Below the pieces are notes generated by a model that made no database searches, was not told where the DNA came from, and saw only the letters and a program-made list of their open reading frames with translations. A stretch of DNA of 5,230 nucleotides, from positions 1-5,230 of the forward strand of contig JAJXWE010000156.1 of assembly GCA_021781775.1 (NCBI GenBank), in the 5' to 3' direction. The stretch comes from Pseudomonadota bacterium (GTDB lineage Bacteria > Pseudomonadota > Gammaproteobacteria > Steroidobacterales > Steroidobacteraceae). Shown one piece after another: positions 1 through 5,230 of this stretch. The position numbers were made by a program, and so were the translations under genes. How positions within the stretch are numbered: the first letter of the stretch is position 1; every line of letters starts with the position of its first letter.

Positions 1-1
1 C

Positions 2-1048
2 GCCGGTTTCCTGATCGCCTGGATGTACTGGATCAGCATCGCCGCCTCGGTCGCCGCGATTGCCATCGCCTTCGCCAGCTATCTCGGGCCGCTCATTCCC
101 GCCCTCGGCGCACACCGGCGGGCCGGCGCCGCCGTGGCGTTGGTGGCGACCTGGCTGCTCACCGGCGTGAACATCTGGGGAGTCCGCGCCGCCGGGCGCC
201 TGCAACTCGTCACCGTAATTCTGAAGCTCTCCCCGCTGCTGCTGTTCGCCGTTTTCGGCAGCTTCTACTTCGATCCGAAACTGATCACGGCGCACCCTGT
301 CAGCGGCTCACCCTTCGCGGCAGTCAACGCCTGTGCCGCCCTGACTATGTGGGCTTTCGTGGGACTGGAATCCGCGACCGTGCCGGCCGATCACGTGCGG
401 GACCCGGCCAAGACCATTCCCCGGGCGACGATCCTCGGTACGATCATCGCGGCAGTGTTTTACATCACCTGCACGACCGCCGTGATGGGCATCGTTCCGG
501 CACACATTCTCGCCCACTCGGATGCACCGTTCGCAGCCGCAGCCCAGACGATCTGGGGCAGCTGGGCCGGAGATCTGATCGCGGTCGCCGCAGCGATCTC
601 TTGCTTCGGCGCATTGAATGGTTGGATCCTGATGTCCGGCCAGTTCGCCCAAGCGATCGCCCGCAACCATCTGTTCCCCTCGGTATTCGCACGAGAAATC
701 GGCCGCGGCACACCCGCCGCCGGCCTGTTGTTCTCGGGCCTGGTCGCCACGGGAATGATTGTGATGAACTACAACCGCGGGCTTGTCAGCACCTTCGATG
801 TCATCATCCTGATTGCAACCTTCTTCACGCTGGTGCCATATATGGTCTGCGCGATGGCCGAGGTGCTCTTCAGTCGCACGCAAGCCCGGCGAGCGCTCAA
901 TGTCCTGCTGGCTTCGTTCGCCTTCGCCTTCGCGTTGTGGGCCGCAGCGGGCGCCGGCGCGCAGTCATTATACTGGGGGACGCTGATCATGCTGGCCGGA
1001 CTGCCGGTCTACGCCTGGCAGAAGTGGCGCCAGGCCGAGAGCGCCTGA
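2..1048 (+). CDS. AdiC-like APC-superfamily amino-acid permease (5' end cut off)
   Basis: Inner-membrane amino-acid transporter or antiporter of the APC (LeuT-fold) superfamily. The frame is already open at base 2, so the gene begins outside the window; the ATG at 23 is internal, in what would be TM3. Residues below count from that Met. The visible part contains about ten hydrophobic segments and aligns without obvious gaps to E. coli AdiC (arginine/agmatine antiporter) as I remember it. The block around MWAFVGLESA (109-118) matches the AdiC TM6 stretch carrying Trp202 and Glu208, here W110 and E116. NGWILMSGQ (199-207) carries the equivalent of Trp293 (W201). FTLVPY (268-273) matches the AdiC TM10 segment with Tyr365 (Y273). 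The AdiC substrate residue Asn101 corresponds to Val10 and Ser357 to Ala266, so substrate or coupling may differ. About 340 of a usual 440-450 residues are present. An 87-base gap separates it from the co-directional reductase. Its place beside aruI/aruH suggests a cationic amino acid or related substrate, which is inference. Confidence 0.9.
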   Translation, partial: AGFLIAWMYWISIAASVAAIAIAFASYLGPLIPALGAHRRAGAAVALVATWLLTGVNIWGVRAAGRLQLVTVILKLSPLLLFAVFGSFYFDPKLITAHPVSGSPFAAVNACAALTMWAFVGLESATVPADHVRDPAKTIPRATILGTIIAAVFYITCTTAVMGIVPAHILAHSDAPFAAAAQTIWGSWAGDLIAVAAAISCFGALNGWILMSGQFAQAIARNHLFPSVFAREIGRGTPAAGLLFSGLVATGMIVMNYNRGLVSTFDVIILIATFFTLVPYMVCAMAEVLFSRTQARRALNVLLASFAFAFALWAAAGAGAQSLYWGTLIMLAGLPVYAWQKWRQAESA

Positions 1049-1135
1049 ACCATCGGTCGAAGTGCACGCTCCTTTGTTTGATCCCAATCGCGACGCCCTG
1101 CAGCACCCAATGTGCCAATCGGTTAGAGAGCCATC

Positions 1136-2164
1136 ATGAGCACCTCGATGAATACAAAGATCGTGTTGAGCGCGCGCCCGAAGGGCGTTCCCCAGCTCGA
1201 GGACTTCCGTCTCGAGCAGACCCCTCTGGAGCAGCCTGCGGCGGGCCAGGTCCTGCTGCGCACAGTGTTCCTGTCTCTCGATCCGTACATGCGAGGCAGG
1301 ATGAACGACGCCCCCTCCTACGCCCCGTCGGTGGGGATCGGCGACGTCATGGTCGGCGGAACCGTCAGCCGCGTCGAGCTCTCGCGCCATCCTGCGTACG
1401 CCACAGGCGATTGGGTCGTCGGCGGCAGCGGTTGGCAGTCCTTTGCCCTCTCGGACGGAAGCGACATCAGCCCCCTGGATGGACGGATCGGCTCTCCATC
1501 GCATGCCCTCGGCGTTCTCGGCATGCCAGGATTCACGGCCTACCACGGATTGCTCAACATCGGCCGACCTCAGCCCGGTGAGACAATCGTGGTGGCCTCA
1601 GCCGCCGGAGCCGTCGGTTCGGTCGTCGGCCAGATCGGACGGCTTCAGGGCGCACGGGTCATCGGCATCGCCGGCGGCCCCGAAAAATGCCGCTATGCCC
1701 GTGAGACGCTCGGCTTCGATGTCTGCATTGATCACCGGGCGAGCGACTTCGCAGCGCAACTCACGACCGCCGCTCACAACGGGATCGATGTGTATTTCGA
1801 GAACGTCGGCGGTCGAGTGTTCCAGGCAGTCCTGCCGCTGCTGAACCAGAACGCGCGCATTCCAGTGTGTGGTCTGATCGCTCATTACAACGACACTGAG
1901 CTTCCATCCGGCCCCGACCACGTGCCGCTGCTGATGCGCCAGGTGCTGACGCGCCGGCTGCTGATGCAGGGCTTCCTCATCTTCGATCACTTCGCGAGCG
2001 GCCGCGAGGCGTTCGTCGCGCAGATGAGTCGCTGGGTGGAGCAGAGCCGGATCGCCGTCCACGAGACATTCCTCACCGGCCTGCACAGTGCGCCCGAGGG
2101 CCTGATCAACCTGCTCGCGGGCCGGCACCTCGGCAAGGTGCTCGTGCGCGTCAGCGATCCGTAG
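1136..2164 (+). CDS. curA: NADP-dependent oxidoreductase, CurA/YncB type (medium-chain reductase family)
   Basis: Cytosolic, zinc-independent medium-chain dehydrogenase/reductase. Family members (E. coli CurA, mammalian PTGR1/leukotriene B4 dehydrogenase) use NADPH to reduce activated C=C double bonds of enones; CurA reduces curcumin. The 342-residue length matches CurA (about 345). The N-terminal GroES-like domain contains SLDPYMRGRM (47-56) and VGGTVSRV (73-80), both typical of the CurA branch. GMPGFTAYHGLL (129-140) precedes the Rossmann domain, whose nucleotide loop is AAGAVGSVVGQ (156-166). GGPEKC (180-185) supplies the lysine (K184) that usually binds the 2'-phosphate of NADP. DVYFENVGG (218-226) and IPVCGLIAHYN (242-252) are further family blocks. 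No zinc-ligand cysteines appear in the usual places. ATG 1136 is preferred over ATG 1148 because GAGAG at 1126-1130 lies 5 bases upstream as a Shine-Dalgarno. It may be co-transcribed with the permease. Its 3' end faces aruI with a 46-base gap. The physiological substrate is unknown, and a role in arginine breakdown is not supported by any known reaction. Confidence 0.92.
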   Translation: MSTSMNTKIVLSARPKGVPQLEDFRLEQTPLEQPAAGQVLLRTVFLSLDPYMRGRMNDAPSYAPSVGIGDVMVGGTVSRVELSRHPAYATGDWVVGGSGWQSFALSDGSDISPLDGRIGSPSHALGVLGMPGFTAYHGLLNIGRPQPGETIVVASAAGAVGSVVGQIGRLQGARVIGIAGGPEKCRYARETLGFDVCIDHRASDFAAQLTTAAHNGIDVYFENVGGRVFQAVLPLLNQNARIPVCGLIAHYNDTELPSGPDHVPLLMRQVLTRRLLMQGFLIFDHFASGREAFVAQMSRWVEQSRIAVHETFLTGLHSAPEGLINLLAGRHLGKVLVRVSDP

Positions 2165-2210
2165 GACATCGTCGCGACCCAGACCGCGCGGCGGATCAAC
2201 CGGCGGGCCC

Positions 2211-3839
2211 CTACCGAGCCGCCGCTCCGGATGCGGCGTCCACCGCGAAGTCCGCCTCCACCGCCTCGATGAGCGTCGGCCCAGGACGCCGCAAGGCATC
2301 GCGGATGGCGTCGGTGAGCGCCACCAGTCCGGCGGCGCGCACTGCGGCTGCGCCGAATGCCCGCGCCAGCGCGCAGAAATCCGGATTACGCGCGATCACT
2401 CCGAGCAACGGGATTTCCGCTGCCTGCATGTCATCGCGGATCTGGCCCAAGGCCTCGTTGTTCCACACGACGACCGGCAGGCTCAGCTGCAGTTCGACCG
2501 CGCTCATCAGTTCCTGCAGCGTGAACTGCACACCGAAGTCTCCCGCCAGGGCGACCACAGCCCGCTCGGGCTGAGCGATCTTCGCGCCGATGGCTGCCGG
2601 CAGGGCGAAACCCAGAGCGCCGTAACCGCAGGGATGGAACCAGCTTCCCGGTCGGTCTGCGGGGTACGCATAATTGCCGAGATACGCGATCTGCGTCTGA
2701 TCGCTGAACACGACGCCGTCGGGCGGCACGGCGGCACGAATCGCCCGCAGCGCGTTCAGCCGTGCGCGCGAGGGAGCATCGAGCGTGTGCTCGATGGCCG
2801 TACGGTGAGCTGCGCCCGAACCGACCTCGCTGCGCCAGCCACGTCGCTGCGCGAGGTCTGCCACGATCGCCTCGAGACTCGCGCGTGCATCGCCCCAGAC
2901 CGGCACCTGCGCGCCGTAATGATCCGCGAGCTTGGCCCGATCGATGTCGATGCGGATCAACTGCCCGTTCAGGGACAGACGCGTGCCGGTATAGAAGTCA
3001 GTCTCGGCCAGCTCGGTTCCGACGGCAACGATGACGTCGGCCGAGGCGATGATCGACTGTGTCTGGCGGAACGGCAGCGAGGCACCGAGATGCGCCGGAT
3101 GGTCCTCCGGCAGCAATCCTTTGCCGGCGGTCGTCGAGACGAAGTAGCCGTCGAGTCGCTCGACGAGCCTGCGCAGCGGATCGGCCGCCTCCCGTGCGCC
3201 CCCGCCGGCGATGACCAGCGGCCGCTGAGCTGCGGCCAGCGTCGCGACAGCCCGCGCGATCGCCTCGCGCTGCGGCTGGGGACGCGCGCCGAGATCGGCA
3301 AACCGTTCAGCCTTCAGCCGTGTCGGCTCGGCGAGCAGATCGAGCGGGATCTGCAGGTACACCGGGCGAGGACGGCCGGTGCGCAGGGCAGCGAACATCG
3401 CGCGCAGATGATCCCGCACATCCTCAGCCGAGAATGCGGTCCGGGCAAGTGCCGTGACGCCGGCGCCGAGAGCAAGCTGATCGGGGAGCTCGTGCAGCAC
3501 GCCCCACCCCTTGCTGAGCGAGGCGCGCACCGGCGCGCTCGCTACCATGATGAGTGGCGTCGAATCCGAATAGGCTTGCGCCACGGCGGTCAGGGCATTG
3601 GTCATGCCTGGACCGGAGATGACGAATGCCGCCGCGAGCCGTCCACTGGCCCGGGCATACCCGTCAGCGGCAAAGCCCGCGTTCTGCTCATGCCGGACCA
3701 GAACGTGCGACATGCCGGCGGTGGCGAGTCCACGATACAACTCGAGCGTGTGCACGCCCGGGATACCGAACACCGTCTCAATGCCATTGGCCGCGAGCAG
3801 TTCGACCAGATAGCAACCGACAGTTGAATTGACGCTCAT
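2211..3839 (-). CDS. aruI: Thiamine-diphosphate-dependent 2-ketoarginine (5-guanidino-2-oxopentanoate) decarboxylase, AruI type
   Basis: Cytosolic ThDP enzyme of the acetolactate synthase/decarboxylase superfamily. AruI converts 2-ketoarginine to 4-guanidinobutanal and CO2, the second step of the arginine transaminase pathway. The 542 residues are close to the roughly 560 of Pseudomonas AruI. The N-terminal PYR domain carries FGIPGVHTLELYRGL (24-38), an AruI-like variant of the FGYPGG motif of acetolactate synthases, and RHEQNAGFAADGYAR (49-63) with the ThDP-activating glutamate E51. The central domain has AGGGA (211-215) and VGTELAETDFY (273-283). The C-terminal PP domain has AGDFGVQF (432-439) and WNN (459-461), the metal/diphosphate site, with Phe in place of the usual Gly in GDG. 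The ATG at 3839 is chosen because homology begins almost at once (TVGCYLVELL). An in-frame TTG at 3878 would add 13 unconserved residues and use up the intergenic space. The divergent aruH-like neighbour strongly supports the call. The main alternative is a related 2-oxoacid decarboxylase or an acetolactate synthase-like enzyme of other specificity. Confidence 0.88.
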   Translation of the reverse strand: MSVNSTVGCYLVELLAANGIETVFGIPGVHTLELYRGLATAGMSHVLVRHEQNAGFAADGYARASGRLAAAFVISGPGMTNALTAVAQAYSDSTPLIMVASAPVRASLSKGWGVLHELPDQLALGAGVTALARTAFSAEDVRDHLRAMFAALRTGRPRPVYLQIPLDLLAEPTRLKAERFADLGARPQPQREAIARAVATLAAAQRPLVIAGGGAREAADPLRRLVERLDGYFVSTTAGKGLLPEDHPAHLGASLPFRQTQSIIASADVIVAVGTELAETDFYTGTRLSLNGQLIRIDIDRAKLADHYGAQVPVWGDARASLEAIVADLAQRRGWRSEVGSGAAHRTAIEHTLDAPSRARLNALRAIRAAVPPDGVVFSDQTQIAYLGNYAYPADRPGSWFHPCGYGALGFALPAAIGAKIAQPERAVVALAGDFGVQFTLQELMSAVELQLSLPVVVWNNEALGQIRDDMQAAEIPLLGVIARNPDFCALARAFGAAAVRAAGLVALTDAIRDALRRPGPTLIEAVEADFAVDAASGAAAR

Positions 3840-3889
3840 GTTGTCCCGAAAATTGACATGCGTCTGGAATAAAAGCAAGCTGCCGAATC
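3840..3889. promoter_or_regulatory. 50-base divergent control region between aruI and aruH
   Basis: This short gap must serve both divergent starts unless promoters lie inside the genes. Seen on the + strand: a perfect sigma70 -35 word, TTGACA, at 3853-3858, but no good -10 at normal spacing; and an extended -10-like string, TGGAATAAA, at 3865-3873, which would start aruH RNA near 3880 with a leader of only about 10 bases. The dyad TGTC-N9-GACA (3842-3845 and 3855-3858) has an AT-rich centre and could be an operator, but four-base arms are common by chance. Neither gene has a strong Shine-Dalgarno: aruI has only GGGA a few bases before its ATG, and aruH has none. The promoter assignments are inference. 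Confidence 0.35.
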
Positions 3890-5053
3890 ATGAGATTTCC
3901 CCCCCTAGTCGAACGAGTGAGCGGCGATGGCGCCGACGCCTGGGTCACGCATTACCACGCGGCTGCCGCGCGGGCTCGCGGTGAGGACGTACTCCTGCTC
4001 AGCATTGGCGATCCGGACCTCGGCACCATTCCCGCCGTGATCGACCGGGCCATCGAGCAGCTGCGCGCCGGGGACATCCACTACACGCCGGCCGCTGGCC
4101 GGCCGGCGCTGCTCGAGGCGATTGCCAGGCTGCACCACACGCGCTGCGGCCAGAGCGTCTCACCCGAGAACATCGTGTTCGTCGCCGGCGCGCAGAACGC
4201 ATTGTTCGTCGCCTCGATGTGCCTGGCCGGTTCCGGCGACGAGGTAATTACGCTCGATCCGATGTACACCACGTATCCGGCGACGATCGAGGTGTCCGGC
4301 GCGCGCATGGTCCGAGCGCCGACGGGCGCAGGATTTCGCCCCGACCTGCAGGCACTCGAGTCGCGCGTGAACTCCAGCACGCGCGCCATCCTGTGGGCAA
4401 GCCCAGGAAATCCGAGTGGCATCATCCTCAACGAGCGCGAACTCGAGGCCATCGGCCGGATCGCGCAGCAGCACGATCTGTGGCTGATCGTCGATGAGGT
4501 CTACGCGGGTCTTGCCCCGGGTGGTCGTGTACCGAGTCTCGCCGCCACGCTGCCGGAGCGCGTGGTGACCATCAGCAGCCTCTCGAAATCGCATGCCATG
4601 CCGGGCATGCGATCCGGCTGGCTCGTCGGTCCACGTCAGTTCGCCGCACATGCACAATCGCTGGCCATGTGTATGCTATTTGGACTGCCGGGCTTCATCC
4701 AGGAGGCGGTCATCACCGCGCTGTCCGTGGCCGACGATGCGGAGCGGCGCATCCGCGAGTTGTGCGAGACCCGCCGCGCCTACCTGCTGGCCGGACTCGA
4801 GGGCATTGCGGGCATTCGCGCGGTACCGCCCGACGCCGGCATGTTCATGCTGGCAGACGTCTCGGACACGGGTCTCTCGGCGCATGAATTCATGCTCCGG
4901 CTTTACGAGCAGGAGCGCGTGTCGGTGATGGACGGTGCGGCGTTCGGCCATCAGACCCGCCGCTTCGTGCGGATCTGCTTCGCTACGGACGAATCGACGA
5001 TTGATTCGGCGTGCGCGCGAATTCGTCGCTTCTGCGCGCGGCTTCGCGGCTGA
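3890..5053 (+). CDS. aruH: PLP-dependent arginine:pyruvate transaminase, AruH type
   Basis: Cytosolic class I/II aminotransferase (fold type I). AruH transfers the alpha-amino group of L-arginine to pyruvate, yielding 2-ketoarginine and L-alanine, and so feeds AruI. The 387 residues are near the length of Pseudomonas AruH (about 393), and similarity as I recall it runs end to end, including the N-terminal pattern RVSGDGADAW (9-18) that supports this start. LLLSIGDPD (35-43) is the N-terminal substrate-side loop. Y126 is the expected PLP-stacking residue. SPGNPSG (171-177) gives N174, VDEVY (201-205) gives D202 and Y205, and SLSKSHAMPGMRSGW (230-244) gives the Schiff-base lysine K233 and phosphate-binding R241. 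R361 in RFVRICF is the expected carboxylate-binding arginine. SKSHAM followed by LAMCMLFG (258-265) is notably AruH-like. A run of seven C bases falls at codons 4-6. The 3' end overlaps the opposing permease. Another amino acid as substrate remains possible, but the paired aruI makes arginine the best choice. Confidence 0.9.
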   Translation: MRFPPLVERVSGDGADAWVTHYHAAAARARGEDVLLLSIGDPDLGTIPAVIDRAIEQLRAGDIHYTPAAGRPALLEAIARLHHTRCGQSVSPENIVFVAGAQNALFVASMCLAGSGDEVITLDPMYTTYPATIEVSGARMVRAPTGAGFRPDLQALESRVNSSTRAILWASPGNPSGIILNERELEAIGRIAQQHDLWLIVDEVYAGLAPGGRVPSLAATLPERVVTISSLSKSHAMPGMRSGWLVGPRQFAAHAQSLAMCMLFGLPGFIQEAVITALSVADDAERRIRELCETRRAYLLAGLEGIAGIRAVPPDAGMFMLADVSDTGLSAHEFMLRLYEQERVSVMDGAAFGHQTRRFVRICFATDESTIDSACARIRRFCARLRG

Positions 5054-5230
5054 GTCGGGAATGGCGGCGCCCATACGCCGCGTAGGCCAGCAGCCCCAGT
5101 CCGGTCCACACCACCAGCCGGATCCACGTTCCGGCCGGCAGGCTCAGCATGAGGATGAGACAGCTGAGCAGACCCAGCATGGGAACCAGCGGAACCCACG
5201 GCGTGCGGAACGGCCGCCGGGCATCGGGCG
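4983..5230 (-). CDS. CAT-type amino-acid permease, C-terminal end only (gene runs off the right edge)
   Basis: The last 81 or so residues of an inner-membrane APC-superfamily transporter of the cationic amino-acid transporter (CAT/YfnA-like) type. The frame is open to the window edge. The fragment begins with RRPFRTPWVPLVPMLGLL, the conserved loop before the penultimate transmembrane helix of bacterial CAT permeases. Two hydrophobic helices follow: about 20 residues ending LILMLSL, then TWIRLVVWTGLGLLAYAAYG. The family's usual end, YGRRHSRL, comes next. After that is a polar tail of about 25 residues (SREAARRSDEFARTPNQSSIRP, given here only as a landmark; key residues are its Arg and Ser) ending at TAG 4983-4985. 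The tail is unlike the membrane core and is encoded almost entirely antisense to the 3' end of aruH. Substrate cannot be read from this fragment; its position beside an arginine-degrading pair favours arginine or another cationic amino acid, as inference. Confidence 0.83.
   Translation of the reverse strand, partial: PDARRPFRTPWVPLVPMLGLLSCLILMLSLPAGTWIRLVVWTGLGLLAYAAYGRRHSRLSREAARRSDEFARTPNQSSIRP

Noticed and set aside
1049..1135. Possible separate promoter or terminator between the permease and curA.
   Set aside because: I see no convincing -35/-10 pair and no hairpin with a T-run; only the GAGAG Shine-Dalgarno before curA is supported.
349..1581. Long + strand open frame (410 codons) running across the permease, the gap and into curA.
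   Set aside because: It is out of frame with two well-supported genes and has an Arg/Pro-rich composition without domain features, typical of a high-GC shadow.
2165..2210. Possible terminator between convergent curA and aruI.
   Set aside because: Two 8-base palindromes (GTCGCGAC at 2171-2178 and CCGCGCGG at 2184-2191) are present, but there is no stable longer stem and no T-run on either strand, so a rho-independent terminator is not supported.
1598..2299. Minus-strand open frame of 233 codons antisense to curA and reaching into aruI.
   Set aside because: It overlaps two supported genes in the wrong frame and has no recognisable motif.
2634..3827. Long + strand open frame (397 codons) opposite the AruI-like gene.
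   Set aside because: It is antisense to a well-supported enzyme gene, is rich in Arg, Gly and Ala as expected of a GC-rich shadow frame, and shows no recognisable domain.
3840..3878. Upstream in-frame TTG start at 3878 for the AruI-like gene, adding 13 residues.
   Set aside because: The extra residues look unlike the family N-terminus, no Shine-Dalgarno precedes the TTG, and it would leave only 11 bases before the aruH start. The ATG at 3839 fits the family better.
4951..5199. Minus-strand frame of 82 codons overlapping the permease fragment.
   Set aside because: The other minus frame (4983-5230) encodes clear CAT-permease helices and stays open to the window edge; this one is its shadow.

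Overview
This GC-rich window, with strong G/C bias at third codon positions, looks like a bacterial chromosome segment. It is probably from a proteobacterium: the closest matches I can recall are gammaproteobacterial (Pseudomonas AruH/AruI, E. coli CurA and AdiC). I cannot name the genus. Coding density is very high, with no RNA genes, mobile elements, repeats or CRISPR arrays, and no gene-free stretch longer than about 90 bases.

Layout from left to right: (1) the 3' part of an AdiC-like APC-superfamily amino-acid permease on the + strand, cut by the left edge; (2) a CurA/YncB-type NADP-dependent medium-chain reductase on the + strand; (3) on the - strand, convergent with it, a thiamine-diphosphate enzyme of the AruI type (2-ketoarginine decarboxylase); (4) a fold-type-I PLP aminotransferase of the AruH type (arginine:pyruvate transaminase), divergent from (3) and starting only 50 bases away; (5) on the - strand, the C-terminal end of a CAT-type amino-acid permease, cut by the right edge, whose 3' end overlaps that of the aminotransferase.

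Genes 3 and 4 form the core of the arginine transaminase pathway. AruH moves the alpha-amino group of L-arginine to pyruvate, giving 2-ketoarginine and alanine. AruI decarboxylates 2-ketoarginine to 4-guanidinobutanal. The two permeases fit uptake or exchange of arginine or a related cationic amino acid, so the window reads as a small arginine import and catabolism island. The later steps (guanidinobutanal dehydrogenase, guanidinobutyrase) and any regulator are not in view. CurA has no established role in this pathway and may simply be a neighbour.

I found no clearly undescribed system. The points most worth a second look are the divergent aruI/aruH arrangement with a very short shared control region, the antisense 3' overlap of aruH with the second permease, and an AdiC-like transporter that keeps the two gating tryptophans but lacks the asparagine known to matter for arginine binding.
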